From Druceiella hillmani (Eukaryota > Arthropoda > Insecta > Lepidoptera > Hepialidae), in NCBI GenBank assembly GCA_039881145.1, contig JAYKKI010000009.1, positions 12,526,001 to 12,590,000 on the forward strand: a stretch of 64,000 nucleotides of DNA, given 5' to 3'. The notes under the pieces are model-generated. The model was not told the origin of the DNA. It searched no databases and saw nothing but the letters and a program-made list of their open reading frames with translations. Positions within the stretch are counted from its first letter, which is position 1; the number at the start of each line of letters is the position of its first letter. Shown in pieces: positions 10,421-22,567 of the stretch. The position numbers and the translations under genes were made by a program.

Positions 10421-12720
10421 AGGTTTCCCTCGAAAAATGTTAAAAGGTTTAAAGGATATGAGTACCTTTATCGTCTATATTATCGGACTCAAGTACAATC
10501 GCGTGTATTATACTGTTATCAATTCCAGAAAATTTTCTATCAAAGATTCTTTTTATATGCTCAGACGGTGGTTACGGAGCGCCGATTCAATCAATTTGAA
10601 ATTAGATTCTAGCTTGCTACTTCAGTTTTGTGGGTTATGTTGCTTTGCTAATTTTTAATGACCATGAGATATGTCATCAATGATGTTTCATATCTTTATT
10701 TTCTGCACTCTTTAATATTGTATCAAAATTTCTCATTTTATTTTCTAGTTTTAAATAACTACAGCAGTAACCTGCGTCTAAATTTTATTGACGGCTTTTA
10801 AATTATTTGAAATAAGCGGACGTAAATGATCACAGAAATACTAATAAATATATTCAGCATTTTACATTCTTTCCCAGATTTCACAAAATATAAATTTTGG
10901 ACCATTATTTAAATAAGTTATATATTTTTTTTGCTATACGCATACAAACAAACAGATAGACGTAACATTTCAAAAGGATTTTGTTTTTTTGTAGCCTACT
11001 TAAAAAAAAGAGTAACTTTCAGAATTTCTTACAATGCATAGATAATGAGCTGGAAAACATATGGTGTGCTAAGTCTCTTAGCATAATTACCTTTCAGAAA
11101 GATGCAACCATGCATTAAGGAATCTTCTACGACCAGATTCTATTATTCCACACTGATAAAGGGAAAAAAATATGTATTCTCGCTTAAACTCTCTTAACAT
11201 ATTTCAGTCGCAACTTCCCTTCGTTCTTAATTATCTCCACTTCCTTCTTTCCATATTTTCTAATTTTCTTCATTATTTATTTACATTGTTTCTTTTTTTT
11301 GAGGTACTTTACAGAGAGTTCGTTATAAAAAATCGTTATTAGTATGATAAAATTATATACCCTAATTATACTTGTTTTTGGTATACTTTTCTTTTTGAGT
11401 ATACCCCAAAAAACTTGTACCTATCATTTTTAATTACGTTCAATCAACGTAGAAAAGAAAGACAAAAATATTGAATGCGGGATTAGTAAATATCATAAAC
11501 CCGGTTATATCTCTGGTATATCTGTTTCAGTAGTTCTTAACTAATGGCTGAATAATGAAATGGATAAAACCAATCTTTTAAACTATCCATTTAACGTGTT
11601 CATTTCTGTAAAAAAGTATTAATTAAATAAATTGTTTTCAACATCACATTTGTTCCATAATTTTCATATAGGTATAGAAAAGCAATTTCAAACAGTATTG
11701 TCTAAATATATTATCATTAATATTTAGTTCATTCCTATTCTATTCACGTTACGTCACCTAGTAGGAAAAAAAGCGCTTATATCCTTTGTTAGTATATAAT
11801 GTGATATGTAATTGGTCTTTGTTAAGAGTCTTTGTTAAGGGTAGGTATACTTAGTTTATCGATCAAAATGTTGGAATTGGCTTAATTTTTAGAATAACAT
11901 AAAAATAAAATCTCTTCGTGTAACGCTTAGTCTAAACTTCTTTATGTTAAGTGTATCTGCACTGAAACATATGTTTTATATGAAAGAAATCAAGTTTTAC
12001 ACGAAAAATATACTCCGGACGGAACCATAAATCATTGGAGTCGTTCACTTGAACACCGTATCGCGTTGTTTAAATGCAATGGAAAAGAAAATTGTAGTCG
12101 CTTTCAAGTTTAAACATTTTCAGAAAGTTATAGATTAAAAAAACTATAGATCTCTCTAAATAATTTGAAACATTAAGTAATTCAGTAGTTACAATAAAAA
12201 AAAGAATAGCCAATTTAACCAGAATATGGTTGAAATAAAAACGCAAAAATAAAAACTTCGAACAGTGATAGTAACTTTAAACTAATGGTTGTAAAGAGGA
12301 CAATATTTTTTAATTAAGAGATATTAAGATCTCAGAAATCTATTTTAAAGGAAAATGCGTTTGTATATCATCACATGTACAAATAATATTCAACAATTGA
12401 GTATTTCTAGATCAATATTCATCAAATTTACTGAAGTGTTTTGAAGAATATTTTAATTAAATGCTTGAATACCGATGCTATTTTAGACGTAGAAAATTAA
12501 TGTTCATTAAATTAGCTCATGTGAAACTTTACATTTAAATATGAAACTGCTACTACATTAGACATAAATTATGTTGTATTTATTTATATGTAAATATACA
12601 TGCATTAAAAATTAGGAACCTTATTATAATGAAATTAACTCTATCAGTTAATTCAGAAATACGAAACATTGTTATATTTTAAATTACACGCATACACAAG
12701 AACACGCACACACAAACACA
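10421..12720. other. Gene-free AT-rich stretch
   Basis: No coding region or element identified. Around 12010-12085 the composition becomes more balanced, but no motif stands out. Confidence 0.45.
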
Positions 12721-12776
12721 CACATATATATGTATATATATATATATACATATATTCATATATTTATATACATATT
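12721..12776. repeat. (TA)n-rich microsatellite with preceding CA repeat
   Basis: An imperfect CA/ACAC stretch (about 12690-12724) passes into interrupted TA repeats. Confidence 0.85.
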
Positions 12777-13186
12777 TTAAGTTGTTACTACAATTATTAA
12801 CGAGAAATGGCAAACAACTACGTTAAAGGTGTGGATTTAAACAAATTACCTCATAATATGCTTCAGATGTTCGACGAAATTTCACTTCAGCTGCACTGGA
12901 AATCATGACAAAATATTTAGAGTGATGTTACCTATAAATGAAAAGAAATGGAAATGTGTAGATTGCAAATGATCAAAAATTTACATAAACACCTGCTGGT
13001 GATATGTAGTCTCTATTATCTATCAACTTCGACAAACTTAAAGCATATATTAATAGAAAATTTGATGGAGGAAATAAATACTTATTTAGGAAAAAATATT
13101 GAATGAGGAAATAAATACTTATTTAAAAAAAATTGAGCGTGCGTTTATCGAACACATATGATAAGCAAAAAACAATATTTTCAATA

Positions 13187-13257
13187 TGTGTTGATTTTCC
13201 AGTTTGAGCTCCCTAAATTCAATATAATTGGGGAGCTCAAACTGGATAATCAGCACA
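13187..13257. repeat. 27-bp inverted repeat, stem-loop
   Basis: The arms 13187-13213 and 13231-13257 pair with two mismatches. The inner 15 bp (CCAGTTTGAGCTCCC) are perfect around a 17-nt AT-rich loop. It stands just upstream of the decayed LINE and could be a small foldback element or a hairpin RNA locus. Confidence 0.85.
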
Positions 13258-13351
13258 TTCGATCGTAATACTATGAACTGAAGAAAACATTTCTCACTCT
13301 TGTACAGTAATCAAAAGGAGACAATACAAAGATTCAATACATACCAGAAAA

Positions 13352-13640
13352 TTGCTCTGGAAATATCGTCAACGAAGCGGTGTAACTTTCAACAATTGTA
13401 AAGGTGGATTGCAAGACAATAATATATTTGCGATATATAGAGTACTTAAGGTAGATGAACATCCTAAAATACTCAGAAAAATCATCTTAAAATTGACTAA
13501 TTCACGATGTTGTGACACACTCTTAGCTGCCGTCAGAAAATTCAACAAATCACATCCTAGAAATAAATTGAACTCATCTCGCTAGGGGATCGGTGGAGAT
13601 GTAAACACTATGTGGGCTATGTCAGTAGAGATATAAAGAC
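13352..13640 (+). pseudogene. LINE ORF1-like (FP-type domain) remnant
   Basis: The frame 13352-13585 (77 codons) reads as the C-terminal part of the ORF1-like protein carried by some insect non-LTR retrotransposons. It has a segment ending in YRVLKVDEHPKI, then KLTNSRCCDTLLAAVRKFNK and HPRNKLNSSR. After the stop at 13583 the same frame continues with GIGGD, matching the usual LGIGG turn before the conserved YVSE-like segment. The role of this domain in retrotransposition is nucleic-acid binding by analogy, not shown here. It lies about 0.5 kb upstream of reverse-transcriptase remnants on the same strand, as expected for ORF1 and ORF2 of one decayed element. Confidence 0.65.
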
Positions 13641-14069
13641 TATATGTATCTATGTGGGCGGGCATCTTCCTCGTGCCATCAAACAACCATACGACGTCAC
13701 GTGTATTTTTACAAAAGAAAACTTGTTTAACTTTGTTTGGATGTGAAATGATAAAGTCTACTTAAGATTCTTTTGCGTCAAAAAATTTTTGATGGCTGAC
13801 ATTTTTTAAATTTAGTTTATTTCTATAAGAAATTCTAAATATGGATGAACAAAGACTACCATGTCCTGATTGAATACCTGCGCTTATTTATATATTTAAT
13901 TTATCATTACACCTACCCACAAAACAGGTAACTTAAGCAACGTGATTAATTATCTTTGATTATTTAGCAATTCTAACCACTTTCGGTACCTATTTATAAA
14001 ATTATTTACTGTCATTCTATTACATTTCATTCTTAACGAGAATGGCTTCTTACCATAAATGTCTATATC

Positions 14070-14850
14070 AACGAATATGTTGGAATACAAAAAGGATATT
14101 CCAAATGCTTTACATAAACGCAAGCAAGTCGATGCATGTATTGCCCTGATTTTAGCAAGAACTTCGATAAAATTAACCACGTTATTTTAATATATAAATT
14201 GCAATGTTACTGTATGCATGGTAAACCGCTGAAATGGATTTGATAACATTTGGCAAACAAGAAGTATCGTGTTATAATTAATGGGTTCTTATCTAGCGAA
14301 AATGAATCAGAATCTGTCGTACCATAAGGCTCTCACCTCAGGTAACTATTAAGACTTAAGCAAGAAAGTTTTACTTGCTAAACATCTAATGTTTACGGAG
14401 GATTATAAAATTTATAAAATTATAAAAAAATGCTTAGATATTGCACTACTACAAAAGAAACAAGACATGCTATTAAGACAAATTAAAATTTGAAAAAAAC
14501 ATCGACCACATTACCAATAAAGTTGCAAAGATGTTGGGTTTTGTTTCAAAGATAAGAAAAGATTTTCCAAATTTTCAAACCTTGTTTTTTCTGTGAAATT
14601 CACTTGTACGCAGTCAGCTCGAATACGGATGTGCAGCATGAAACCAATTTTTAAAAAATATTCTGACTGCATTCAAAGGGTTCAAAAGATATTTGTGTAC
14701 CGTCGCCTACAGAACAGGATTCGGCAAAATATCGTTCTGTTTGAAGTCTGAAGACGTCTTTAATATTATAAATTAAATACTCTGGCTTCGTGAAGAAAAC
14801 TTATTGACGACATATTTCTTCATAAGCTTGTCTACGCTACTAATGTTTCA
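14070..14850 (+). pseudogene. Jockey-like LINE reverse transcriptase, decayed
   Basis: Translated on the plus strand, the region shows typical RT landmarks interrupted by stops. PDFSKNFDKINHVIL (about 14140) corresponds to the TDFSKAFD block. YRVIINGFLSSE (about 14265) and VVP-stop-GSHL (about 14318) correspond to the GVPQGSHLGP block. KVAKMLGFVSKIRKDF (about 14520) and NSLVRSQLEYGCAA (about 14597) are the thumb-side motif of Jockey/CR1 elements. The YADD catalytic block is not visible, so a piece between 14340 and 14500 has been lost or is unrecognisable. No endonuclease domain is recognisable upstream. It is dead, and the 3' end runs into a (TA)n tract. Confidence 0.8.
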
Positions 14851-14860
14851 CGAATAACAG

Positions 14861-15714
<854 letters not shown>

Positions 15715-15965
15715 AATTATACCGCCGGCTGTCGCGTCCCGCGAGATGACAAATGCTCAGCAGTCTTCATGCCGTGCTCGCTCTCATCTAGCTAATGAGT
15801 GAAATTTTATAGTTGTCTGAGGTGGAACCGCTTCCACTTCAGGCGCGAGGGGTGAGCGAGGAGCGCTGCGGTGTTTGTAATATTTTATCTTGCTCTATCA
15901 GGACATCGGGCTGGTAGGTCGTGTTCACTGTAAGCGCGACGCGGTTGACGTATAGATGCAAGAAT
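15715..15965. promoter_or_regulatory. Strong GC-elevated island with GTGGAA palindrome
   Basis: One of the most GC-rich blocks in the window, rich in CpG. It contains the palindrome GTGGAACCGCTTCCAC (15822-15837), whose arms are exact and whose centre AACCGC resembles a Runt-type site. No open frame of note. It may be an enhancer or a promoter of an unseen transcript. Confidence 0.35.
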
Positions 15966-16394
15966 CTGCGATTTCGCTTCGTTGACAGTCGCTATTTATT
16001 TGTCTTATGGTCGTGTAAGAATGTTGTCGTTTGTTCAAGTGGTTATTACAAGTGTGAAAACCTGCCATGAACATTATACTCTTGAGTGTTGTAGTTTTAT
16101 TTAGCTAATGGATGTCATGAAGTGTGTTTCCCGATGGACATCTATTTGTAAACCCTGAACATAAATTTTTCTACCGTACATGCACCTTTTATTCAGACCA
16201 CCTAACGGTCATATGTATCTTTTGAAATTCTATACCATCCATTTGTTAGTCTTATAATCAAATTAATAAACTAAAGGACTTAAATTTAACATAACTCTTG
16301 CATATATTTGGCGTTAATTTTGTAGAAATTCATTATTCACAATTAAATGAAACTACGTGATGTAGTATTATTTGTACTTTCTTTAAGTTCTTAA

Positions 16395-16432
16395 CCACGA
16401 CCTAGGTTTCGTTGTATTACATCTTCAGGTGG
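16395..16432 (-). ncRNA. Hammerhead-like motif with shortened stem II
   Basis: On the minus strand, stem I (CCAC/GTGG), CTGAAGA, GAAAC and GTC are all exactly kept, but stem II has lost three bases (TGTAATACAAC instead of the longer form at 8807-8820). Only about three pairs can form in stem II, so the copy is probably weak or inactive. Confidence 0.45.
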
Positions 16433-16513
16433 GCTATTAAAAAATCTTTGCTAATAGCCCACCTGAAGAAGTTGTAATATAACGAACTTTCTCAACTCTC
16501 TTTTACTACTCTA

Positions 16514-16564
16514 CTTTCTTCAAGTCATTTACCACCTAGGTGGTGGTAAATGACTTGAAGAAAG
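16514..16564. repeat. Perfect 23-bp inverted repeat with 5-nt spacer
   Basis: The arms 16514-16536 and 16542-16564 are exact reverse complements (outer CTTTCTTCAAGTCATTTACC) around TAGGT. It lies inside element copy 3 and appears to be a recently regenerated foldback of one element arm, because perfect arms contrast with the decayed rest. Confidence 0.9.
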
Positions 16565-16590
16565 GAGAAATAATACTACATCACGTAGTA

Positions 16591-18100
16591 AAAAATATAA
16601 TTTATATATTTATATTTCCCATTCGGGTGTTACTTCCATAAAAGTATGCCGTTTTTCTGAAGAAAAAGAGCGTTTGTTTAGAAAAAAATGTGTTATGATT
16701 TATGCCAAGAGTAACTTCTTTAACCACGTATTATTTAAAATGTTTTATTGGTAAGTTTTTTCTCAGTTATTAAAAGAACTTAAAATATATGTCAAAATGG
16801 CCATATTTTAAAAATAAGTTTCATCGTGATAAACGTTTATTAACTCACTAAAATGATTTACTAAATCTCACGAATGTCACGTGTAAGCATTACTAATCTG
16901 CCATTGTTGCCCGCAGAATTAATCCAAGTAAAAACGTTCCTTTATCTCTTTTCCACACTCTACTCATTTTCCTTTCTTATTAAGTTTAAGGGTAATGGTA
17001 AGGCGTAAGAACAGAATCGATATCTCGTAATTAACTTTTCTTATTTTCCATTCGTCGTAAGTCAAATCAATTTTCCAAAAATGATGTTCCTCCATTTTAA
17101 TATACCTATGGACCATACTCACAGGCACTTTCATTGTGGATTAAAACGTATTAAAAACAAAGCACCCATTCATGACAAGGATACACGAAAAGCTAATAGT
17201 CACACTTAAACCGACAGACTAACCTTGTAACTACTAATGTTGCGACACTGACATGCAGATCTAAAACATATGTAACGTAATAATATGTTTAGGGCAGAGT
17301 GTGTTCTCCGTGCCAGCCCATTACCATCATGACGTCATTAACATTCGTTTAATCGCTACGACACTTGTCACATGTTACCGCCATAACCGTAGAAATAAAT
17401 GGCTATATTCAGATGAATTTACTGTAGAATTGTTGAATATTTGCATGCAAAATTATATCATAATGTGTTTATTGAATGGGAACTTATATTTAAGTCGATA
17501 AATTGAAGAATGGTCACGATTTCGATTAACTTCTATTATGTTCTATAATGGCTAGCGAGTACAACTTTGTCCAATACATAAAGTGACAAGGTTGCGAAAA
17601 CCCTCGGATACCGGTCGAAATGATACTCATCATGTAGCAAGGTTAAATGCTATGTATAAAAATGATTTTATATATTGGTTGAAAAAACAATTAAGTTTAA
17701 CAGCGACATCTGTTTTTTTTTGCAAGCGGGCATCGTAACACCTAACATTTTATTCTTAATAAAATATAATTGTTTAATCCTATATTAGATGGCAGCACTT
17801 AATTTATTTCTAACCAACTCTGTATTGGTCTTTTTACCAGAGCCTTGTGGGAGAGGTAAAGTAACAGTAATATCACAATAAATAACTAATTATTTTATTT
17901 CTGTTAAAATTTTTCCACACATTTGCTGACGCCAATAATCAACGATACAAAAAAACAATGTAATGTATGATAATCTAATTACACAGTAAATTTAAATATT
18001 CTATTAACCAAATTCACAAACACAAATTGAAAGACGCCGGAAATAAAATAAGAACAAAGAAAATCTAGCACGTTGCTTCAACACTTATTTGTAAATTATT
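16591..18100. other. Gene-free stretch with a CRE-like site
   Basis: No gene recognised. A more balanced patch at about 17290-17390 contains an exact TGACGTCA (17330-17337), the consensus for CREB/ATF-type factors. A short frame (17301-17501) over it looks like chance. Confidence 0.35.
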
Positions 18101-19262
18101 AGGTTGGCAATCCATAAACCACCATCTCTGTACAAAAGGTTTTCAACTTTTTATATGTATTCAATAAAATTACTCGTGAATTATATAAGCATCATTAGTT
18201 TATACTTTTCACCAACAGGTAGGTAGAGCTAAAGTTCCGTCTTTGTAGAAAACTTTTGGCCTTTGACTGAAAAACAGGTGAAGTTCGATTTTGATATGAC
18301 GTAAGTTAGTAGACAAAGAACAAAACAGATGGTAATTAGATGGCTAATAATCTGAAGAGGACGATGGGTGAAGTAGCATGCTCCATCTAAGTGAAAGTAG
18401 TTTTTAAACCGTTAGTTTTGCTGCATTGAGTCGAGCATTGTCATGTAAAATATAAACTTTGCTTTGATTTGAAAAAAGTTAAACGATGACTGGTCAATTG
18501 TTCACAATTAATCTTATCTGTAATTGTATTGTTCGTTTGAAAGAATTCCCAATAAATAATTCAATGAATAACTCCATTTTTACCCCACCATACACTCAAA
18601 ATTATCTGTGGTCTAATGTTATATATTAGTCCAAGCACATCTTTTTCTCCAGCTTCTAGCCAATGGCCTTTACTCTAAAAATGAACATAAGCCGTTCATT
18701 TTTCGTCTCCTGTAAACATATGCTTTAGCCTCTCGTTGGTGCGGTGGGAATTCAGTAGCTCCAAGCACACGTTACCTCTTCTCTGAAGTTAAAAAGATTT
18801 TAGATCGCGTGGTAGCCAAACGGAATGTTTCCAATTTTTTCTCAAGGCCTGAAGATTTTTTTCCATTGCAGTGTAGAGCATGAAAATAGCTCTACCCAAC
18901 AATGTGGACATAGTCTGCGATCTGTTTCAATAAGGCCTTTAATTATTTGTAAATCTTTGAATCTTTGGAAGTAGTGATTAGCTATATCGTAAGAGGGACT
19001 TCATAAATCGTTTTGTGTATATTTCGTGATGCTTTGCTAGTTTTTCGCCCTAACCGATATTCTTGAAGAAGAAATTCTTTAACTTCACTTCGAAATACTT
19101 CCATTTTTAATTTAATATTTACTTGCCTATTACTCGATTGCAAACTGAATAGAAGTTCGAATGCCGCACTCTTTATATACCATACAAGAAATATTTTAGA
19201 AACTTCTATAACATTCCAGAATAATGAGATAAAGTGGCGGGTTTATAAGTTTTCGACCTAAT
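18101..19262 (-). mobile_element. Mariner element relic, near full length
   Basis: The left end reads TTAGGTTGGCAA (from about 18101) and the right end TTTTCGACCTAA, a typical mariner terminal pair. The minus strand encodes a decayed transposase. The start MEVFRSEVKEFLLQEYRLGR (from 19104) is the N-terminal helix-turn-helix part. KVYILHDNARLNAAKL (about 18450) holds the catalytic HDNA block. LLHPSSSSDY followed by NYHLFCSLS (about 18340) is the region before the third aspartate. At least two stops interrupt the C-terminal half. The element size of about 1.16 kb is close to the 1.3 kb usual for mariners. Confidence 0.85.
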
Positions 19263-20274
19263 GGATTTTTGGTTTTTCCCTGGGGATAAATAAATTATTT
19301 TTTGGGGAAATCCACACTCAAATATGTAGCCTAAAATAACCTATGGGATAAACCGGCTGTTCTTAAACATACCACACAGTAATGAATTATTGATGCCTTT
19401 ATGACTTATTGATTGTGAGTTTCGAAAATTTAGTTAAATTAGGGACGAGATCGTTCCACAGTAATTTTAATTTGTAAATATGAAGCATCTTCATACATTT
19501 TCAACGAATTTTTCTTCCACGTTTCAAGTTTCCTAATAATTTTTCTGAAATATATTTATTTAAACTAGTTAGAAGGTAGTTTTAAAATATGTCGTTTTTT
19601 TAATAAATAGGATTGATTCAGGTCGCCTTCACCTTACTGTAAATATGAATTCAGAACAATTTTAAGCATGATATTAATCAAAATTGTTTTCTCACTCTCA
19701 TCCTCCTACGTGGAGGCTGATAAGGGTGGTTTGAACCTTATTCTATTTTTAATCGGTAACTGTGCTTCCTCTACACATTTGTGTTTTTAAAAGCCTTTGG
19801 AATAATGTAACCGCAGCAAGTTTGTAGTTTAAATTGTCTCATACTCGCATCTTTTTAGTGTAAACATTTCCTTTAAAGTCTTTAAGAGTATGATTAAATG
19901 CATCTGCTTTTTGAAGCAGGTGATCTGATCTTGGTTAAAAATCCGGAACCGTTATAACAAAGAAAAATATTAAACAATGACAGACTAATCTTGCTAATAA
20001 TAAAGGTCCCACAATTTCTTTCCCTATGCAACAAAACTGTCAAACATCCGAAAAAATTTCTAAAAAAGAAAAAGTCTTTTAATTTTACTGCCCGCCGCGA
20101 AAAAAAGATAACAAATGTTATCCGCATGGATGTTCATTGGCGATCGTTATATTTTATTAGTCAGCGGAAAATTTTGTAAAATCATTTAGAAAACTCCTGC
20201 CATAAGCAGAAAACGCATCCCCCGACATCGAATTCGGCACCTAACTTGATAACAATATCGTAATTAAAAAGGTA
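19263..20274. other. Gene-free stretch
   Basis: Overlapping opposite-strand frames near 19894-20179 are mirror images across AAA-rich sequence and are not genes. No repeat identified. Confidence 0.45.
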
Positions 20275-20610
20275 TTTAGGAAAACGACGTCAAAGATCTC
20301 CAGTCGTCTTCGAGGGGAGCAAAATTAGTTTAAAAGGCTACGACTTGGCCCTGCAATAATTTCGCCTACTCTAAGTTGAATATGGCACTTAGCTAATATT
20401 GACTGCCATAAAAAGTTGGAGACCAGGAATTCGTATCGAGATCTGGAGAGCGATCACTGATAAAAGTTGCCGCTGAGCAAGGCGCCTAGTTTAAAATTGT
20501 CTCAATAACTGGTTAAAGCCTCGGAGATGATTTTAGATTTTACTTTACCGATGTGTCAATTAGCACCGTGCGTTGAAAGGGCAAGCGTCATAAGGTTCCG
20601 ACTTTTACTT
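20275..20610. promoter_or_regulatory. GC-elevated island with Abd-B-like site
   Basis: A 330-base block of balanced composition without an open frame. It contains GCCATAAA (20405-20412, complement of the Abd-B-type TTTATGGC) and TCAATTAGC near 20560. This is the longest such island in the first half and a good candidate for an enhancer; the function is inferred. Confidence 0.35.
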
Positions 20611-21445
20611 TAATTGTGAACAATTTTTGACTCTCACTTCTACGGTTATTAATTAATTTAGTTTTACTTTCATGTCGAAGTGGTTAAGAATTCCAGAAAA
20701 ATAAAATGTGGGAAGTGTCAGTTTTAGCTCGTTTTATAAAATTTTACCTCTTACATATAAATGACTAACAATTTCATTTAATATTATAATCATTATTGGA
20801 ACAAAAAAGGACAGCGTTAGGCTTAAATTATGGTAACATATGAAGACTCTTGTTTTATATCTCCGTAACAAGATTTTATGTCAAGAAGAAAATAGTAAAT
20901 TAATTTGGCCAAGCATACAACTTGAGGATATTCACAAAGAAGCACTTATAAGGTAAAAAATCTCTTTTTTTCATGGATCCATTGAAAAGAATTTTGGGAA
21001 ACTATTCTTAAAGACCCCGTGGAACTAAAAGATTATAAGTAAAATACAAAAGTTAAATATACTAGCCATAAAATGGAATCAGTGTAAACGTAGTATCCTT
21101 CACTTAAAAAATGTATTAGGTATTCAATTATTGCCAGGATAAAATCATATTTTCTGAAATTAAGCAATCTGTTTAATGCTAGACCACTAGCTTAAAAATA
21201 TACCAGGTCTCGTGGCTCTATATTATTTTTTAGGACAGAAAAATTAATTGCGCATTTAGGATACAAAAATTAATACACCCTACTTTCGATTACTGTTTCT
21301 TTTTAAAACCGTTATTGTAAATCACATATCAAGATTGAACAACAAATTAAAAAAATATATCAAAATAGAATTGAGGGAAAGCTATAAAAAAATGACGTAG
21401 GTTAAATTTTCTATAAATAATTCATTTTTATAATTCATTTTACGA
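20611..21445. other. Gene-free AT-rich stretch
   Basis: No coding region or repeat identified. Confidence 0.5.
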
Positions 21446-21492
21446 GCACAGCGCCTTTTGGGTTAAAGCTTTTAACCCAAAAGGCGCTGTGC
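21446..21492. repeat. Perfect 22-bp hairpin, GC-rich stem
   Basis: GCACAGCGCCTTTTGGGTTA and two further bases (21446-21467) pair exactly with 21471-21492, with the 3-nt loop GCT. Its GC-rich outer stem is unusual for the neighbourhood, and such a perfect foldback would form a very stable RNA hairpin or cruciform. Confidence 0.95.
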
Positions 21493-21694
21493 CCGTTGCG
21501 TTGTCAACCTGTAATACCAAATTAATTTAATATTTTAAAACTGCAAGGTTCTGGGATATTTTAAATGGATGTTGATATGACAATTCACATAAATTTTGTT
21601 CAAATATTATCCAAAAATCTTCTCTCGTTATTTTCAAATACTCGACCCGAGAATATTTTAAACGTTTAACAATTAAATGAAAAGTAGCTCAAGT

Positions 21695-21905
21695 CTAACT
21701 CAACTGACGCCCACCGACGATGGTGCGCCATTCCAACGAATTCAGCGGCTAAATCCCAGCTGAAGTTATAATTGAATTAGTCCAAACAGTAAATATTTGG
21801 AAGGTGCGGGTGGTCGCAGCATCCTCTGAGCAATTTCATTAATCTCGCCTCTCGCCTTACACGAGCGTGGTATTGACGCGGTTTGGACCTTGGAAATATT
21901 TCTTT
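21695..21905. promoter_or_regulatory. GC-elevated island, candidate regulatory element
   Basis: Balanced composition, no open frame. Contains CTAAATCCCAGCTG (an E-box CAGCTG beside a near Otx/bicoid word) and CAATTTCATTAATC. Placed about 200 bases from the hairpin at 21446. Regulatory reading is inference. Confidence 0.3.
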
Positions 21906-22487
21906 CTGCCCATGTTATTAAGCTTTATTCAAAAACAATATTTTTATAGATATAGAAGTCTAAATATGTTAAAAAAAAAAGTTTAAAAAAGTACAAATCT
22001 AAGATATATACAATGAAGCTTCAGATTACGTACATTTTTTGATAATGTAGTGCTATATGTAAATGATCCAAATGCGATGAGACATCCATTTATGTAAGGT
22101 CATCCTATGACGCGAACGGATCCGCCACTCCTGAGTAAAGTGCGGAATAATCTGTGGAGACACAAAGTCTATTGTGCGCGGAAATCGAATATTCGAACGA
22201 GATTAGTCGGTCAATATTTAATGAAGTTTGATTATCACTCAAACTTTGCGACGAAGTCGAACGAGAAACTTAATAATTTGAGAACTTTTTATTGTCTTTT
22301 TGTGTTTGGATTTTTATTATGGTTTTAATAATATTTTTTGAATTATTTACTAAATCGTATATGCAAACAAATATGAATAATGATTAATGGGAATCTACAG
22401 AAAATGAGTTTGTTAAAAATATTTTCTGTTTATTACAGGCAAATCCTAAACCAATTCAACGGTACGTATTTTGGAAAATTAAAAATA
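21906..22487. other. Gene-free stretch
   Basis: A 73-codon frame (22107-22328) has no recognisable domain; low support. Confidence 0.4.
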
Positions 22488-22513
22488 TTTTGTTAGTAAA
22501 TTTACTAACAAAA
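22488..22513. repeat. Perfect 26-bp palindrome
   Basis: TTTTGTTAGTAAA and its exact reverse complement abut at 22500/22501 with no spacer. A short ATATAA-type tandem repeat follows at about 22530-22567. Confidence 0.95.
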
Positions 22514-22567
22514 CATTTTTTATAAAATTAAATATAATATAAATATAATATAAATATAATATAAATA

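Larger units (their letters stand above)
16301..16590 (-). mobile_element. Palindromic hammerhead-type repeat element, copy 3 (inverted)
   Basis: This copy lies in the opposite orientation: its constant flank is on the left (16301-16336, GGCGTTAATTTTGTAGAAAT) and the palindrome follows. The left half carries the better ribozyme block on the minus strand. The right half is degenerate (GAAGAAGTTGTAATATAACG) and ends in a separate perfect inverted repeat (16514-16564). The far end is truncated at CACGTAG. Confidence 0.75.
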
